Shown here piece by piece: positions 16,760 to 24,873 of a stretch of DNA of 64,000 nucleotides (position 1 is the first letter of the stretch; each line of letters opens with the position of its first letter). The notes under the pieces were generated by a model. The model had not been told where the DNA came from. It searched no databases and was given only the letters and a program-made list of their open reading frames with translations. Made by a program: the position numbers and the translations under genes. This DNA comes from CAZJHD01 sp964545855 (lineage in GTDB: Bacteria > Planctomycetota > UBA1135 > JACQFD01): assembly GCA_964545855.1 (NCBI GenBank), contig CAZJHD010000017.1, positions 20,160 through 84,159 on the forward strand. Direction: 5' to 3'.

Positions 16760-18255
16760 CCGAGCTGGCGGAGCTGCGCGCGCAGCGCCTCGTCGATCTC
16801 GGCACCCGGCTCCGCGCGCGGGCCGTGGGTCTCCCGCATCGCCTTCCAGACGGCCTCCATCCCGCGCAGGGCCGAGGACAGTCCCTCGGCCTCGGGCCAG
16901 CCGTCGATCGCGCGCGACGCCGTTTCGCCGGGGTCCTTCGCGAGGTCGTAGGCCTCGGCGGGCGCGGCGCCCGACGCCGCGCGGACGACCTTCAGCGCGT
17001 GCGTCCGCGCGACGGCGCGGAAACGCGACTCGCCCTTGCAGTGGGCCGCATAGGCGATGCCCGCGCTCCCGCCGCTCCTGCGCGCGAGCGCCGGCGCGAG
17101 AGTGCGCCCCTCGAGACCCTGGGGCACCTCCAGGGCGAGGAGGTCGAAGAGGGTCGGGAGCAGGTGCACCAGACCGAACACGACGGAGCTCCGCGATCCG
17201 CCCTCGGCGGCTCCCGGCAATCGCACGAGGAGCGGAACGCGCAGCACTTCGTCGAAGACCGTGTCGTGCTGCAGCCCGCCGTGCTCGTGGAACTGCTCGC
17301 CGTGGTCGGAGGTCACGACGAGGATCGTGCGCTCGAGGAGGTCCCGCTCGCGCAGGCCCCGCACGAGCGCTCCGATGCGCTCGTCGAGCCGCTCGACGCA
17401 GGCGCGGTAGAGCGCCCTCAGGAACGCGACCTCGCGGTCCGGCATCGTCCCGTCGCCGTGGTAGAGGCCCCAGAAGAGCTCGGCGGCGAGCTTGTCGTGA
17501 TCGGTCACGCCGTTCTGGATCGCGCTCTGCAGACGCTTCGCGGAATCGGTGTCGCCGTGCTCGGCGACGACGCGGGCGAGAGCCTCCGAGCCCGGGAGGT
17601 AGGGCGCATGCACCTCGTAGGTGTGCAGGAAGACGAATCCCGGCGTCCCCTCCGGCAGCCCGCCAAGCCAGTCGAGGGCGCGGTCGGTCTTCGGAGCGAG
17701 ACCCTCGGCCTCGCTCGCGAAGCGCTCGAAGCCGCGCGCGAACCCGAAGGGGCGCGACAGGTAGCCGCCGTCGGTGTCGCCGTAGGTGGCATAGCGCGCC
17801 TCGCGCATCCGCTCGGCGAACGTGCGGAGCTTCGCGGAGGGCCGCATCGGCGCCGACTCCCGGCTGTTCACGACGCCATGCACCTCCGGCGAGTAGCCGG
17901 AGAGCATGGTCATGTGGGAGGGCCCCGTGTGGTTCGACGGCGCGACGGCCTCGTCGAAGACGATCGACTCGCGCGCGAGCGCCTCCACGTGCGGCGTCGG
18001 CGCGCCTCCGTGGATCGAGAGCGCGTCGCGCCGGAGCGTGTCGACGGAGAGCAGGACGAGGTGCGCCCCCGGGAAGCGCGGCGGCGACGGCGCGCGGCCG
18101 AGCCCTCCGCGGATGGCGAGGAAGGCTCCCGCGCCGACCGCGGCGAGCGCTCCGACGACGAGGAGGATCCGGGTGCGGTTCAAGGGGAGGTCACGTCGCG
18201 GAGGCGCCCATGCTTCCCCATCGACCCCGTCCCCGTCGAGGCTCCAGCGGACCAC
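16747..18255 (-). CDS. sulfatase/alkaline-phosphatase-superfamily membrane-anchored hydrolase
   Basis: 502 residues from GTG 18255; a TTG at 18183 would start directly before the membrane anchor (NRTRILLVVGALAAVGAGAF) and is a reasonable alternative. The catalytic domain is outside the membrane. Metal motifs LSVDTLRRDA and TSDHGEQFHEHG are present. The nucleophile region reads NHTGPSHMTMLSG, so a Thr (T110) sits where sulfatases have the Cys/Ser of CxPSR that becomes formylglycine. It is therefore more likely a phosphodiesterase or phosphotransferase than a sulfatase, although Thr forms occur in many proteins annotated as sulfatases. Convergent with prmC. Confidence 0.82.
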   Translation of the reverse strand: MVRWSLDGDGVDGEAWAPPRRDLPLNRTRILLVVGALAAVGAGAFLAIRGGLGRAPSPPRFPGAHLVLLSVDTLRRDALSIHGGAPTPHVEALARESIVFDEAVAPSNHTGPSHMTMLSGYSPEVHGVVNSRESAPMRPSAKLRTFAERMREARYATYGDTDGGYLSRPFGFARGFERFASEAEGLAPKTDRALDWLGGLPEGTPGFVFLHTYEVHAPYLPGSEALARVVAEHGDTDSAKRLQSAIQNGVTDHDKLAAELFWGLYHGDGTMPDREVAFLRALYRACVERLDERIGALVRGLRERDLLERTILVVTSDHGEQFHEHGGLQHDTVFDEVLRVPLLVRLPGAAEGGSRSSVVFGLVHLLPTLFDLLALEVPQGLEGRTLAPALARRSGGSAGIAYAAHCKGESRFRAVARTHALKVVRAASGAAPAEAYDLAKDPGETASRAIDGWPEAEGLSSALRGMEAVWKAMRETHGPRAEPGAEIDEALRAQLRQLGYVR

Positions 18256-18276
18256 GATCGCGTGCCACGAAGAGCG

Positions 18277-19596
18277 CTAGGTGCGGTGCAGGCCGAGGGG
18301 ATCGGCGGGGCTCGTCCGGGGGACCGCGAGGCTTCCCTCCGTGCGCGCGACGAAGATCGCCGCCGTGAGGTCGCCCGTCACGTTCGGCACCGTCCGGCAC
18401 ATGTCGACGATCCGATCGACGCCGAGCACGACGGCGATCATCTCCGGCGGGATCCCGACGCGCGCGAGGAGGAGCGCCAGGAGCGGCAGCGAGCCGCCCG
18501 GCACGCCGGCGGCGCCGACGGCCGTCAGGACCGCCAGGACCACCACGGTGATCTGCGCGCTGATCGAGAGCCCGAGGCCCGCCACCTGGGCGAGGAAGAG
18601 CACCGTCACGCCCTCGAAGAGGGCGGTCCCGTTCATGTTGAGCGTGGCGCCGAGGGGCAGCACGAAACCGGAAATGGGGGCCGGCACGCCGAACTCCTTC
18701 TCGGCCGTCAGCATCGTCGTCGGGAGCGTCGCGCTCGACGAGGACGTGGAGAAGGCCGTCACCATCAGGCCGCGGCTGCGCCGGAAGAACGTGAGCGGGT
18801 GCACGCGGCAGACGAACGTGACGATCAGTCCCAGCACGAGGAACTGCTGGATCGCGAGCCCCGAGATCGCCGTGACGAGGTAGTACCCGAGCGACGCGAG
18901 GATGTCGGACCCGAACTTCGCGGTGACGACGAAGATCAGCCCGGCGACCCCGAAGGGAGCGAGCTTCATCGCGAAGCCGAGGATCACGACGCAGATCTCG
19001 TAGAGGGCCTTCAGGACGCCCAGCAGCGGCTTCGCCGTCTCCGCCGGGATCTTGGTCGCCGCGAGCCCCATCAACAGCGCGAAGACGATGACGCCGAGGA
19101 TCATCCGGTCGTCGGCGGCGGCCTGGACGACGTTCTTCGGCACCATCTCGACGAAGGTGTCGACGGAGAACCCCGTGCCCTTCTCGCCCTGCTCGATCTT
19201 CTTCTGGGCGTCGCCCGCGAACTCGCGCTGGATCGCCTCCGCCTTCTCCCGCGAGAGCGACTTCCCCGGCTCGATCGTGCGCACGAGCCCGATCCCGAGC
19301 GTCGCCGCCAACGCCGTCGTCACGAGGAAGTAGGCGAGGGTCTTCGCGCCGACGCGGCCGAGGCTCCCGGAGCTCCCGAGGCCCGCCACCCCCAGGACGA
19401 GCGAGGAGAAGACGAGCGGGATCACCACCATGAAGAGCAGGCGGAGGAACACCTGCCCCACGGGGTTCGCCACGTTGCGGCAGAAGGCGTCGAGCCCTTC
19501 GTGGCCGGGGCCGAGGGTCGCGTTCGCCGCGACGCCCGCGCCGGCGCCGACGACGAGGCCCAGCAGGATCAGCGTCGCGAGCGAGGGCCGGCGCAA
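18277..19596 (-). CDS. dicarboxylate/amino acid:cation symporter (DAACS family)
   Basis: 439 residues from a TTG start. It is an inner-membrane Na+/H+-coupled importer of glutamate, aspartate or C4-dicarboxylates. The family motifs are all present: the Ser-rich hairpin AFSTSSSSATLPTTM, the NMNGTALFEG segment in TM7 and VDMCRTVPNVTGD in TM8. About eight membrane helices plus two hairpins are evident. A long periplasmic loop (about 105-150) is rich in Lys/Glu. Substrate cannot be fixed from sequence. It lies 21 bases upstream (in transcription sense) of the sulfatase-like gene and could be co-transcribed. Confidence 0.94.
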   Translation of the reverse strand: MRRPSLATLILLGLVVGAGAGVAANATLGPGHEGLDAFCRNVANPVGQVFLRLLFMVVIPLVFSSLVLGVAGLGSSGSLGRVGAKTLAYFLVTTALAATLGIGLVRTIEPGKSLSREKAEAIQREFAGDAQKKIEQGEKGTGFSVDTFVEMVPKNVVQAAADDRMILGVIVFALLMGLAATKIPAETAKPLLGVLKALYEICVVILGFAMKLAPFGVAGLIFVVTAKFGSDILASLGYYLVTAISGLAIQQFLVLGLIVTFVCRVHPLTFFRRSRGLMVTAFSTSSSSATLPTTMLTAEKEFGVPAPISGFVLPLGATLNMNGTALFEGVTVLFLAQVAGLGLSISAQITVVVLAVLTAVGAAGVPGGSLPLLALLLARVGIPPEMIAVVLGVDRIVDMCRTVPNVTGDLTAAIFVARTEGSLAVPRTSPADPLGLHRT

Positions 19597-19627
19597 GGGG
19601 GTCGAGTCTTCTCGGGCGGCGCCGCGC

Positions 19628-19984
19628 TCAGGTGGCCGCGAGGCGTCCCTGCACGAATCGATCGATCGACTCGCGCGCCGTGTCCTCGATCTTCGTGAAG
19701 TAGATCGCGACCTCCCACTCCTTGCCCGACCGCACGCAGCGCACGACCGCTCCGTCGGCGCGCAGCGACTCTCCGTTCAGGCCCGGCAGCTCCATGTCGA
19801 GGCGGACCGAAGTCATCTCCGGCAGCGCCTGGGGAGCATGGAAGCAGACGCCCGTTCGCGACAGGTCGCGCACGCGCGCGGGGAACCGCCGCTCGGCGGC
19901 GCCGATGGTCGCGGGGAAGACGGCCTTCGCGCGCGGGTGAGCGCGGCGTTCGGAATCCTTGCGAGTCGTGTCCGATCGGGTCAT
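19628..19984 (-). CDS. PilZ-domain protein (cyclic di-GMP receptor-like)
   Basis: 118 residues, essentially a single PilZ domain. The c-di-GMP-binding RxxxR is R14-x3-R18 (ERRAHPR) and the second motif DxSxxG is D40-LSRTG45. Single-domain PilZ proteins act by binding partners when c-di-GMP is high, affecting motility, exopolysaccharide or adhesion. No partner is evident next door. ATG 19984 is 100 bases from the ssb start on the other strand. Confidence 0.88.
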   Translation of the reverse strand: MTRSDTTRKDSERRAHPRAKAVFPATIGAAERRFPARVRDLSRTGVCFHAPQALPEMTSVRLDMELPGLNGESLRADGAVVRCVRSGKEWEVAIYFTKIEDTARESIDRFVQGRLAAT

Positions 19985-20031
19985 GGGGGCAGCAGGAGGA
20001 GCGCCCCATGTACCACGGGGCCACCGCCCGC

Positions 20032-20060
20032 GCGACAGCGCGAAGGTGATCCGCTACGCT
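20032..20060 (+). promoter_or_regulatory. sigma-70-type promoter of ssb
   Basis: GCGACA (20032-20037) and TACGCT (20055-20060) are spaced by exactly 17 bases, 25 bases before the ssb ATG. A GGAGG ribosome-binding site lies at 20076-20080, four bases before the start. Confidence 0.5.
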
Positions 20061-20084
20061 GCCGTCCCACCCGGTGGAGGACCC

Positions 20085-20552
20085 ATGGCATCCCTCAACA
20101 AAGTTCTGCTGATCGGAAATCTCACTCGCGATCCCGAGCTTCGACAGTTCGCCGGCGGTCAGAACGTGTGCAAGGTGCGCCTGGCCACGAACCGCCGTTT
20201 CAAGACGCAGAGCGGGGAGATGCGCGACGACACGACGTTCGTCGACGTGACGATCTGGGGGATCCGGGGCGAGAACTTCGCCAAGTACTTCAAGAAGGGC
20301 GACCCGGCGTTCATCGAGGGCCGGCTCACCTTCGAGGAGTGGCAGGACAAGACGACGGGCGACAAGCGCAACAAGCTCTCGGTGACGGCCGAGGACTGGC
20401 AGTTCGTCTCGAGCCGTGGGGAAGGGGGCGGGTCCCGCGGGTCGTTCCGCGGCGGCGAGTCGGGCTCGCAGCCGCAGCAGGAAGCGGCCGCCGGCGGCGA
20501 CTCCTTCGAGGACGAGGGCTCGCTGTCGGACGGCGGATCGGTCCCCTTCTGA
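20085..20552 (+). CDS. ssb: single-stranded DNA-binding protein
   Basis: 155 residues. The OB fold (MASLNKVLLIGNLTRDPELR, FVDVTIWG, FIEGRLTFEEW) occupies the first about 110 residues. A Gly/Gln/Ser-rich linker follows, and the acidic tip ends SDGGSVPF, the variant of the DDDIPF tail that recruits repair and replication partners. ATG 20085 is preceded by a good Shine-Dalgarno GGAGG; the longer upstream frame is not conserved-looking. SSB coats ssDNA in replication, recombination and repair. It has its own promoter-like element. Confidence 0.97.
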   Translation: MASLNKVLLIGNLTRDPELRQFAGGQNVCKVRLATNRRFKTQSGEMRDDTTFVDVTIWGIRGENFAKYFKKGDPAFIEGRLTFEEWQDKTTGDKRNKLSVTAEDWQFVSSRGEGGGSRGSFRGGESGSQPQQEAAAGGDSFEDEGSLSDGGSVPF

Positions 20553-20701
20553 GCGTCCGCGGCGCCGGCGTTCCCGCCGTCATCGTTGCGACCGCCAACC
20601 GACCGCTCCGGACCCCCGTAGGGGCCGCCCTTCGCGCCCCGTTCCCGCACCGCCACCGCATTCCGCACCGACTCCTTCTCCTCGGATCCCACGGAGGCCC
20701 C

Positions 20702-21193
20702 ATGTTTCGCACCTTCCTCCTCGCCTCGGTGCTCCTCGTGCCGATCGTCTTCCTCGCCGCCTCCACGACGGCGAGCCCCGCGGCCGCCGCGGGCGGCTCC
20801 GGCGCGCTCGATCAGGAGCCGCTCCTCGTCCACGACGTGACGGGCTTCGGCTTCGCCGGGAACCTCATCCACCGTCACCTCGCCGTCTACGACAACGGCG
20901 TCGTCTCGATCTCTTCGGTGACCGACTTCCCGAGCCAGAGCAAGGGCGCCGTGAAGTTCCTCGCGCCGAACGTCGTGCGCCAGCTCTTCCGCGAGCTTTC
21001 CACGAACGGCGCCTTCGCGCTGCCGGATCAGGTCCTCGGCGCCGCCGACATCCCGCTCTCGACCCTCACGGTCTTCCAGGGCGAGACCAACGCGAACGCG
21101 CACACGTTCAGCTACTGGGCCGGGCTCGGCGCCTACGCGCCGATCGACGCGGCGGTGAACCAGTTCGTCGCGACGCACTTCCCGGGGTTCTGA
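20702..21193 (+). CDS. secreted protein of unknown function
   Basis: 163 residues. An N-terminal signal peptide (MFRTFLLASVLLVPIVFLAA...) ends near an AAA site, so the protein is exported. The mature part has a compact alpha/beta composition (LLVHDVTGFGFAGNLIHRHL, VVSISSVTDFPSQSKGAV, AHTFSYWAGLGAY). I do not recognise the family. It follows ssb by 149 bases and seems independent. Its stop codon lies inside the first of four 15-base tandem units. Confidence 0.7.
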   Translation: MFRTFLLASVLLVPIVFLAASTTASPAAAAGGSGALDQEPLLVHDVTGFGFAGNLIHRHLAVYDNGVVSISSVTDFPSQSKGAVKFLAPNVVRQLFRELSTNGAFALPDQVLGAADIPLSTLTVFQGETNANAHTFSYWAGLGAYAPIDAAVNQFVATHFPGF

Positions 21194-21246
21194 GAGCCAG
21201 GTTTCTGAGAGCCAGGCTTCCGAGGGCCGGGCTTTCCTTGGCCGGC
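21187..21246 (+). repeat. four degenerate 15-bp tandem units across a stop codon
   Basis: Units of the type tttctgagagccagg repeat about four times (21187-21201, 21202-21216, 21217-21231, 21232-21246), increasingly diverged. The first contains the TGA stop of the upstream secreted protein. They look like a local duplication of the gene's 3' end. Confidence 0.7.
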
Positions 21247-21333
21247 TCCCGGCGAGCCAGCTCTCGATCGGTCTTCGAAGCGTCGACACGTTCGAAGGGC
21301 CGCTGATTCGGCGAGGCAGGAATCGTCGAGCCA

Positions 21334-21370
21334 GCGGCCCGCAGTGCTTCTGGGGCCCGGCTCTCCGTGG
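21334..21370 (+). repeat. dispersed short repeat, copy 2
   Basis: gcggcccgcagtgcttc followed by cccggctctccgtgg matches the element at 14727-14767 (16 of 17 bases in the core). It lies between two convergent genes, in a region with no gene. Confidence 0.55.
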
Positions 21371-21402
21371 AACCGACTCCGAAGCTCCCGCCTCTCCGGA
21401 AG

Positions 21403-22602
21403 TCAGCGCCTCCGAAAGATCGTCACGCCCTCGGGCTCCAGCTCGTCGCCGTTGCCGCGGATCGCGCGCAGCGTGAGGACGTCGCCGACGATGCGGCAAT
21501 GCACGAAGTGGAAGTAGGTCTCGGCGCGCGCGAAGTCGCCCGGCAGGTAGGCGTCCACGTCGTCGCCGCCTCCGCCCGTCACGATCTGCACCATGCCCCG
21601 GAGCGGCTTCGACCGCTCGTACCAGTGGTGGTGGCCGGCGAAGACGAGGCTCACGCCGCCCGTCTCGCACACCTGGCGCAGCCGCTCGCTCACGGCGCGC
21701 TGCACGGGGCCGATCTGCTCCCACCGCTCGGCGTTCGCGAACCAGAGCGGCACGTGGCACACGGCGATCTTCCAGGGACGCCGGGCGTTCCGCAGGTCGT
21801 TCGCGAGCCACCGCACCTGCCGCTCGAGCCCGTCGGCGCCCTCGACGGTCGAGTCGAGCAGCGCGACGTGGAGCGGACCGTAGTCGAAGGAGCGGTACTT
21901 CCCCTCGCTGAGCGGCGGGCACTCGCGGCTCCCGAGGACGTCGAGGAAGGGGCTGCCGTCGTCCGTCTTCAGGTCGTGGTTGCCGATGGCGGCGGCGATC
22001 GGCGCCGTCGCGAGGAGCGCTTCGAAGGGGCGGAAGAAGGCCCGCGCGTAGTCCTCGCGTCCGCCATAGGGGTAGACGACGTCGCCCGCGTGGAGCACGA
22101 GCTGCGGCCGCGTCGCCGACATGCGGCGCGTGATCACCGACGGGCGGCGTTTCGCCCCCTCGTGCGGCGTCGCGCCGAAGAGCTCCAGCAGCCGGTTCGG
22201 CGCGCCGCCGCTGTCGCCGACCACGGCGAACTCGAACACGTTCGGCGAGGGGCCCGGATCGGTGCGGAAGCGCAGGTGCCCGCCCTCCACGGGTCCGTTC
22301 TCGTCGCGGACCTGCACCTCGACGATGCGGTCCTGGGGGAGCCGCGTGAGCACGACCTCGTGGCTCCTCGTCGGCGCCGGCTCCTCGCCGTGGGGCGACC
22401 CGATCGTGAGGGGGACGACCGTCCAGCGCGTCGGATGCCTCGTGAAGCCGCGGATGGTGACGCTCCCCGCATCGGGACAGACGAGGTACGGCCTCGCCAC
22501 GAAGGCGCGGTCGCGCGCGGCGCCGTAGACGAGCGCCGAGCCGAGCAGGAGCACGGCCGAGGCGGCGACGCGGGCGCGGCGGGAGCCGGGGAAGCGGGCC
22601 AT
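21403..22602 (-). CDS. purple-acid-phosphatase-like metallophosphoesterase
   Basis: 399 residues. ATG 22602 is chosen because it starts a membrane anchor/signal (MARFPGSRRARVAASAVLLL); the frame is open 23 codons further. An N-terminal fibronectin-like beta domain precedes the calcineurin-like fold with the metal motifs VVGDSGG, HAGDVVYPYG, GNHD, HVPLWF and GHHHWYER. This set is complete for a dinuclear phosphoesterase. The order (FN3-like then phosphoesterase) is that of purple acid phosphatases. It likely acts outside the cytoplasm on phosphomonoesters; the substrate is not determinable. Confidence 0.9.
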   Translation of the reverse strand: MARFPGSRRARVAASAVLLLGSALVYGAARDRAFVARPYLVCPDAGSVTIRGFTRHPTRWTVVPLTIGSPHGEEPAPTRSHEVVLTRLPQDRIVEVQVRDENGPVEGGHLRFRTDPGPSPNVFEFAVVGDSGGAPNRLLELFGATPHEGAKRRPSVITRRMSATRPQLVLHAGDVVYPYGGREDYARAFFRPFEALLATAPIAAAIGNHDLKTDDGSPFLDVLGSRECPPLSEGKYRSFDYGPLHVALLDSTVEGADGLERQVRWLANDLRNARRPWKIAVCHVPLWFANAERWEQIGPVQRAVSERLRQVCETGGVSLVFAGHHHWYERSKPLRGMVQIVTGGGGDDVDAYLPGDFARAETYFHFVHCRIVGDVLTLRAIRGNGDELEPEGVTIFRRR

Positions 22603-22724
22603 CGGCCGCCCAGCATGCCGTCGTTCCCGCTCCCGCCGCGACCAATTGCGCACCGCCGAAGGTCCGCTCAAGCCGGGGGCCGGCCGTTGCCGATGGCATC
22701 CCGGAAACCGCGTCTCCGTACCGG

Positions 22725-23633
22725 ATGGGTCTCGTGATCAACGTTCGGGAAGTCCTACACACGCATTCGCAGTCGACGACTCTGAAGGAGCTCGAGGCGC
22801 GTGGTCGTGCGCGCGTGCGCGTCATCAACGCGAACCAGATCGCCGAGCTGATCGAGGAATCGGTGCGCGCGACGATCGCGCGCGCGGGCGGCGACGAGAA
22901 CCTCCTCGAGCTGATCGAGAAGTCGAAGACCGAGTTCAAGGAGATCGTCCGCCAGCGCGATCTCGAGCGCGAAGCCCGCGAGGAGGGCCTTCGCCAGCTC
23001 GAGGCGGCCCGCTCCGACATGGAGAAGCTCGCCGGCGAGGTCGCGCGCTTCCGCGAGGCGGAGACGGAGCAGCGCGAGCGCATCTCCGTCGTCGATCGCG
23101 AGCTCGCGATCGAGAAGGTCCGGCTCGAGGAGACGCGGCGACTCGTCGACGCCCTCGGACGCGAGCGCGACGCCGCCCGCGCGGCGGAGGCGGAAGCCCG
23201 CGCCGCGGCGGCGGCCGTGCAGGCTCGCCCCTCGACGGAATCGACGGAGCTCCTCTCGAAGCTCGCCGCCGAAGTGGCGCGGCTCTCGGAACGCATCGAC
23301 GCGGCGCCGGCGACGGCGCCCGCCGGCTCCGGCGCGGACTCGGCGGAGAACGCCGCGCTGCACCAGAGGCTCGAAACGCTCTCCTCGGGGATCTCCGAGA
23401 AGCTCGAGAAGTTCGGGCGATCCATCGGCGTCTCCTCCGCCGTCGAGGTCGACGGGCCCAAGTACGACGCGCTCTTCGAGAAGGTCGACAGCCTCGAGAG
23501 CAACATGGGCACCGTCGAGGTGAAGCAGCGGAAGGGGAGCGGCATCGGCGGCGTCCTCGAGCGCATGAAGAAGATGCGGCTCCGGGGCGCGTCGCCCGAG
23601 GAGACGACCGAGGAGCCGCCTCCGCCTGCTTGA
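22725..23633 (+). CDS. coiled-coil protein upstream of an MreB-like gene
   Basis: 302 residues. A short N-terminal region (VINVREVLHTHSQSTTLKEL) precedes long heptad-rich helices from about 55 to 155 and a second coiled coil at about 165-235, separated by an Ala/Pro linker. The C-terminus is basic then acidic (MKKMRLRGASPEETTEEP). No enzymatic motif is present. I do not recognise the family. It is 102 bases upstream of, and co-directional with, an actin-like gene, so a filament partner or membrane adaptor role is a reasonable inference. Confidence 0.7.
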   Translation: MGLVINVREVLHTHSQSTTLKELEARGRARVRVINANQIAELIEESVRATIARAGGDENLLELIEKSKTEFKEIVRQRDLEREAREEGLRQLEAARSDMEKLAGEVARFREAETEQRERISVVDRELAIEKVRLEETRRLVDALGRERDAARAAEAEARAAAAAVQARPSTESTELLSKLAAEVARLSERIDAAPATAPAGSGADSAENAALHQRLETLSSGISEKLEKFGRSIGVSSAVEVDGPKYDALFEKVDSLESNMGTVEVKQRKGSGIGGVLERMKKMRLRGASPEETTEEPPPPA

Positions 23634-23652
23634 AGCGAACGGGCACGAATGG

Positions 23653-23672
23653 GGAGCGGCGCGCGCCGCTCC
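23653..23672 (+). repeat. perfect 20-bp palindrome between the coiled-coil and actin-like genes
   Basis: The sequence reads identically on both strands (half-site ggagcggcgc). It could be a dimeric operator, or fold as an RNA hairpin that trims the coiled-coil transcript. Confidence 0.7.
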
Positions 23673-23710
23673 TGACGACGACTCACGCACTGCACCGGGA
23701 AGAAATGGGG

Positions 23711-23726
23711 GGCCCCTTCGGGGGTC
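23711..23726 (+). promoter_or_regulatory. UUCG-tetraloop hairpin just upstream of the actin-like gene
   Basis: ggcccc-ttcg-ggggtc forms a 6-bp stem (one G-U pair) capped by the very stable UUCG loop, 10 bases before the GTG start. It would partly occlude or space the ribosome-binding region and may set the ratio of actin to coiled-coil protein. There is no T-tract. Confidence 0.45.
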
Positions 23727-23735
23727 GAATCGACT

Positions 23736-24785
23736 GTGGTTGAGATCTCCGAGAATCTGGCGACGGGAACGACGACGGGAGTGGAGACGGAGCGTCTCCT
23801 TGGCAAGGGTCTCGACGTGGGCACGGCGAATCTCGTCGCGGCCCACCAGAACCCCGACGGGAGCATCACCGTCAAGCTCGAACGCAACGCCTTCCTGGAC
23901 GTCAAGGCCGACGTCTACTCGAAGGCGATGCTGACGAAGCTGAAGGTCCCCTACGTCATGCGTGGAGACACGCTGATCGTGCTCGGCGAGTCCTCCTTCG
24001 AGCTCGCGAACGTCTTCGGACGCGAGACGCGCCGTCCCATGAAGGACGGCCTCATCTCCCCGGGGGAGGTCGACGGTCTCCCGATGATCAAGCTCATCAT
24101 CGAGAAGATCCTCGGCGCCCCGGCGATGCCCGGCGAGAACTGCTTCTTCTCGGTGCCGGCGCCCTCCATCGACCGGGACAACAACATCATCTACCACCAG
24201 GGTCTCTTCGAGAGCATGTTGCGCTCGATGGGGTACACGGCGCGCGCCATCAACGAAGGGCACGCGGTGGTCTTCTCGGAGCTCGCCGAGAGCGACTTCA
24301 GCGGCATCGGCATCAGCTTCGGCGGCGGGATGGTGAACATCTGCGTCTGCTTCAAGACGATCCCGGCGCTCTCGTTCTCGATCGGCCGCAGCGGCGACTG
24401 GATCGACAAGAACGTGGCGGACGTGCTCGGCATCCCGAAGTCGCGCGCCGCCTACCTGAAGGAGCGCGGCGTCGATCTCTCGAACCCCCAGGGGCGCGAG
24501 GAGGAGGCGATCGCGATCTACTACCGGAACCTGATCCAGTACACGCTCGCGAACATCAAGGCGCGCTTCGAGAACGCGGCGAACATGCCGGTCTTCCAGG
24601 CTCCGGTGCCGATCATCTGCTCCGGCGGAACGGCCCTCTCGAAGAACTTCATCCCGGTCTTCCAGGACGAGTTCAAGAAGATGAAGTTCCCGATCCCGGT
24701 GAGCTCCATCTGTCTCGCGACCGAGCCGCTCAACTCCGTGGCGAAGGGCTGCCTCGTGGCGGCCGCCCTCGGCGACGGAGCCTGA
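23736..24785 (+). CDS. MreB-like actin-family ATPase
   Basis: 349 residues from GTG 23736. Actin-fold motifs are in order: phosphate-1 GLDVGTAN (25-32), the MreB-like RPMKDGLISPG (100-110), INEGHAVVF (172-180), phosphate-2 ISFGGGMVNI (193-202) and the adenosine motif CSGGTALSKNF (295-305). It lacks the membrane-binding N-terminal helix typical of MreB. It is not a canonical mreB locus because no mreC/mreD follow. Likely a filament-forming cytoskeletal or partitioning protein working with the upstream coiled-coil protein. A strong hairpin ends the unit. Confidence 0.85.
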   Translation: MVEISENLATGTTTGVETERLLGKGLDVGTANLVAAHQNPDGSITVKLERNAFLDVKADVYSKAMLTKLKVPYVMRGDTLIVLGESSFELANVFGRETRRPMKDGLISPGEVDGLPMIKLIIEKILGAPAMPGENCFFSVPAPSIDRDNNIIYHQGLFESMLRSMGYTARAINEGHAVVFSELAESDFSGIGISFGGGMVNICVCFKTIPALSFSIGRSGDWIDKNVADVLGIPKSRAAYLKERGVDLSNPQGREEEAIAIYYRNLIQYTLANIKARFENAANMPVFQAPVPIICSGGTALSKNFIPVFQDEFKKMKFPIPVSSICLATEPLNSVAKGCLVAAALGDGA

Positions 24786-24814
24786 TCGACGCGAGCGCAC
24801 GAACGCGCTCGAGC

Positions 24815-24841
24815 CGGCGCCCCGCGCGATGCGGGGCGCCG
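24815..24841 (+). terminator. hairpin terminator after the actin-like gene
   Basis: An 11-bp perfect GC stem (cggcgccccgc) with a 5-base loop lies 30 bases after the stop and is followed by gtcgttt. The short T-run is on the plus-strand side, fitting termination of the coiled-coil/actin unit before the convergent radical SAM gene. Confidence 0.65.
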
Positions 24842-24873
24842 TCGTTTCGGCCGCGCGCCAGAACGCGGATCCG

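Noticed and set aside
16747..18255. Calling the gene a true sulfatase
   Set aside because: The CxPSR/SxPSR motif needed for formylglycine is absent.
15937..19698. 1253-residue open frame on the plus strand
   Set aside because: It spans prmC (out of frame), the sulfatase-like gene and the symporter on the other strand. No domain is recognisable.
20159..23905. 1248-residue open frame on the minus strand
   Set aside because: It lies antisense to ssb, the coiled-coil gene and part of the actin gene, and in another frame of the phosphoesterase. Its Ser/Arg-rich composition is typical of high-GC shadow frames.
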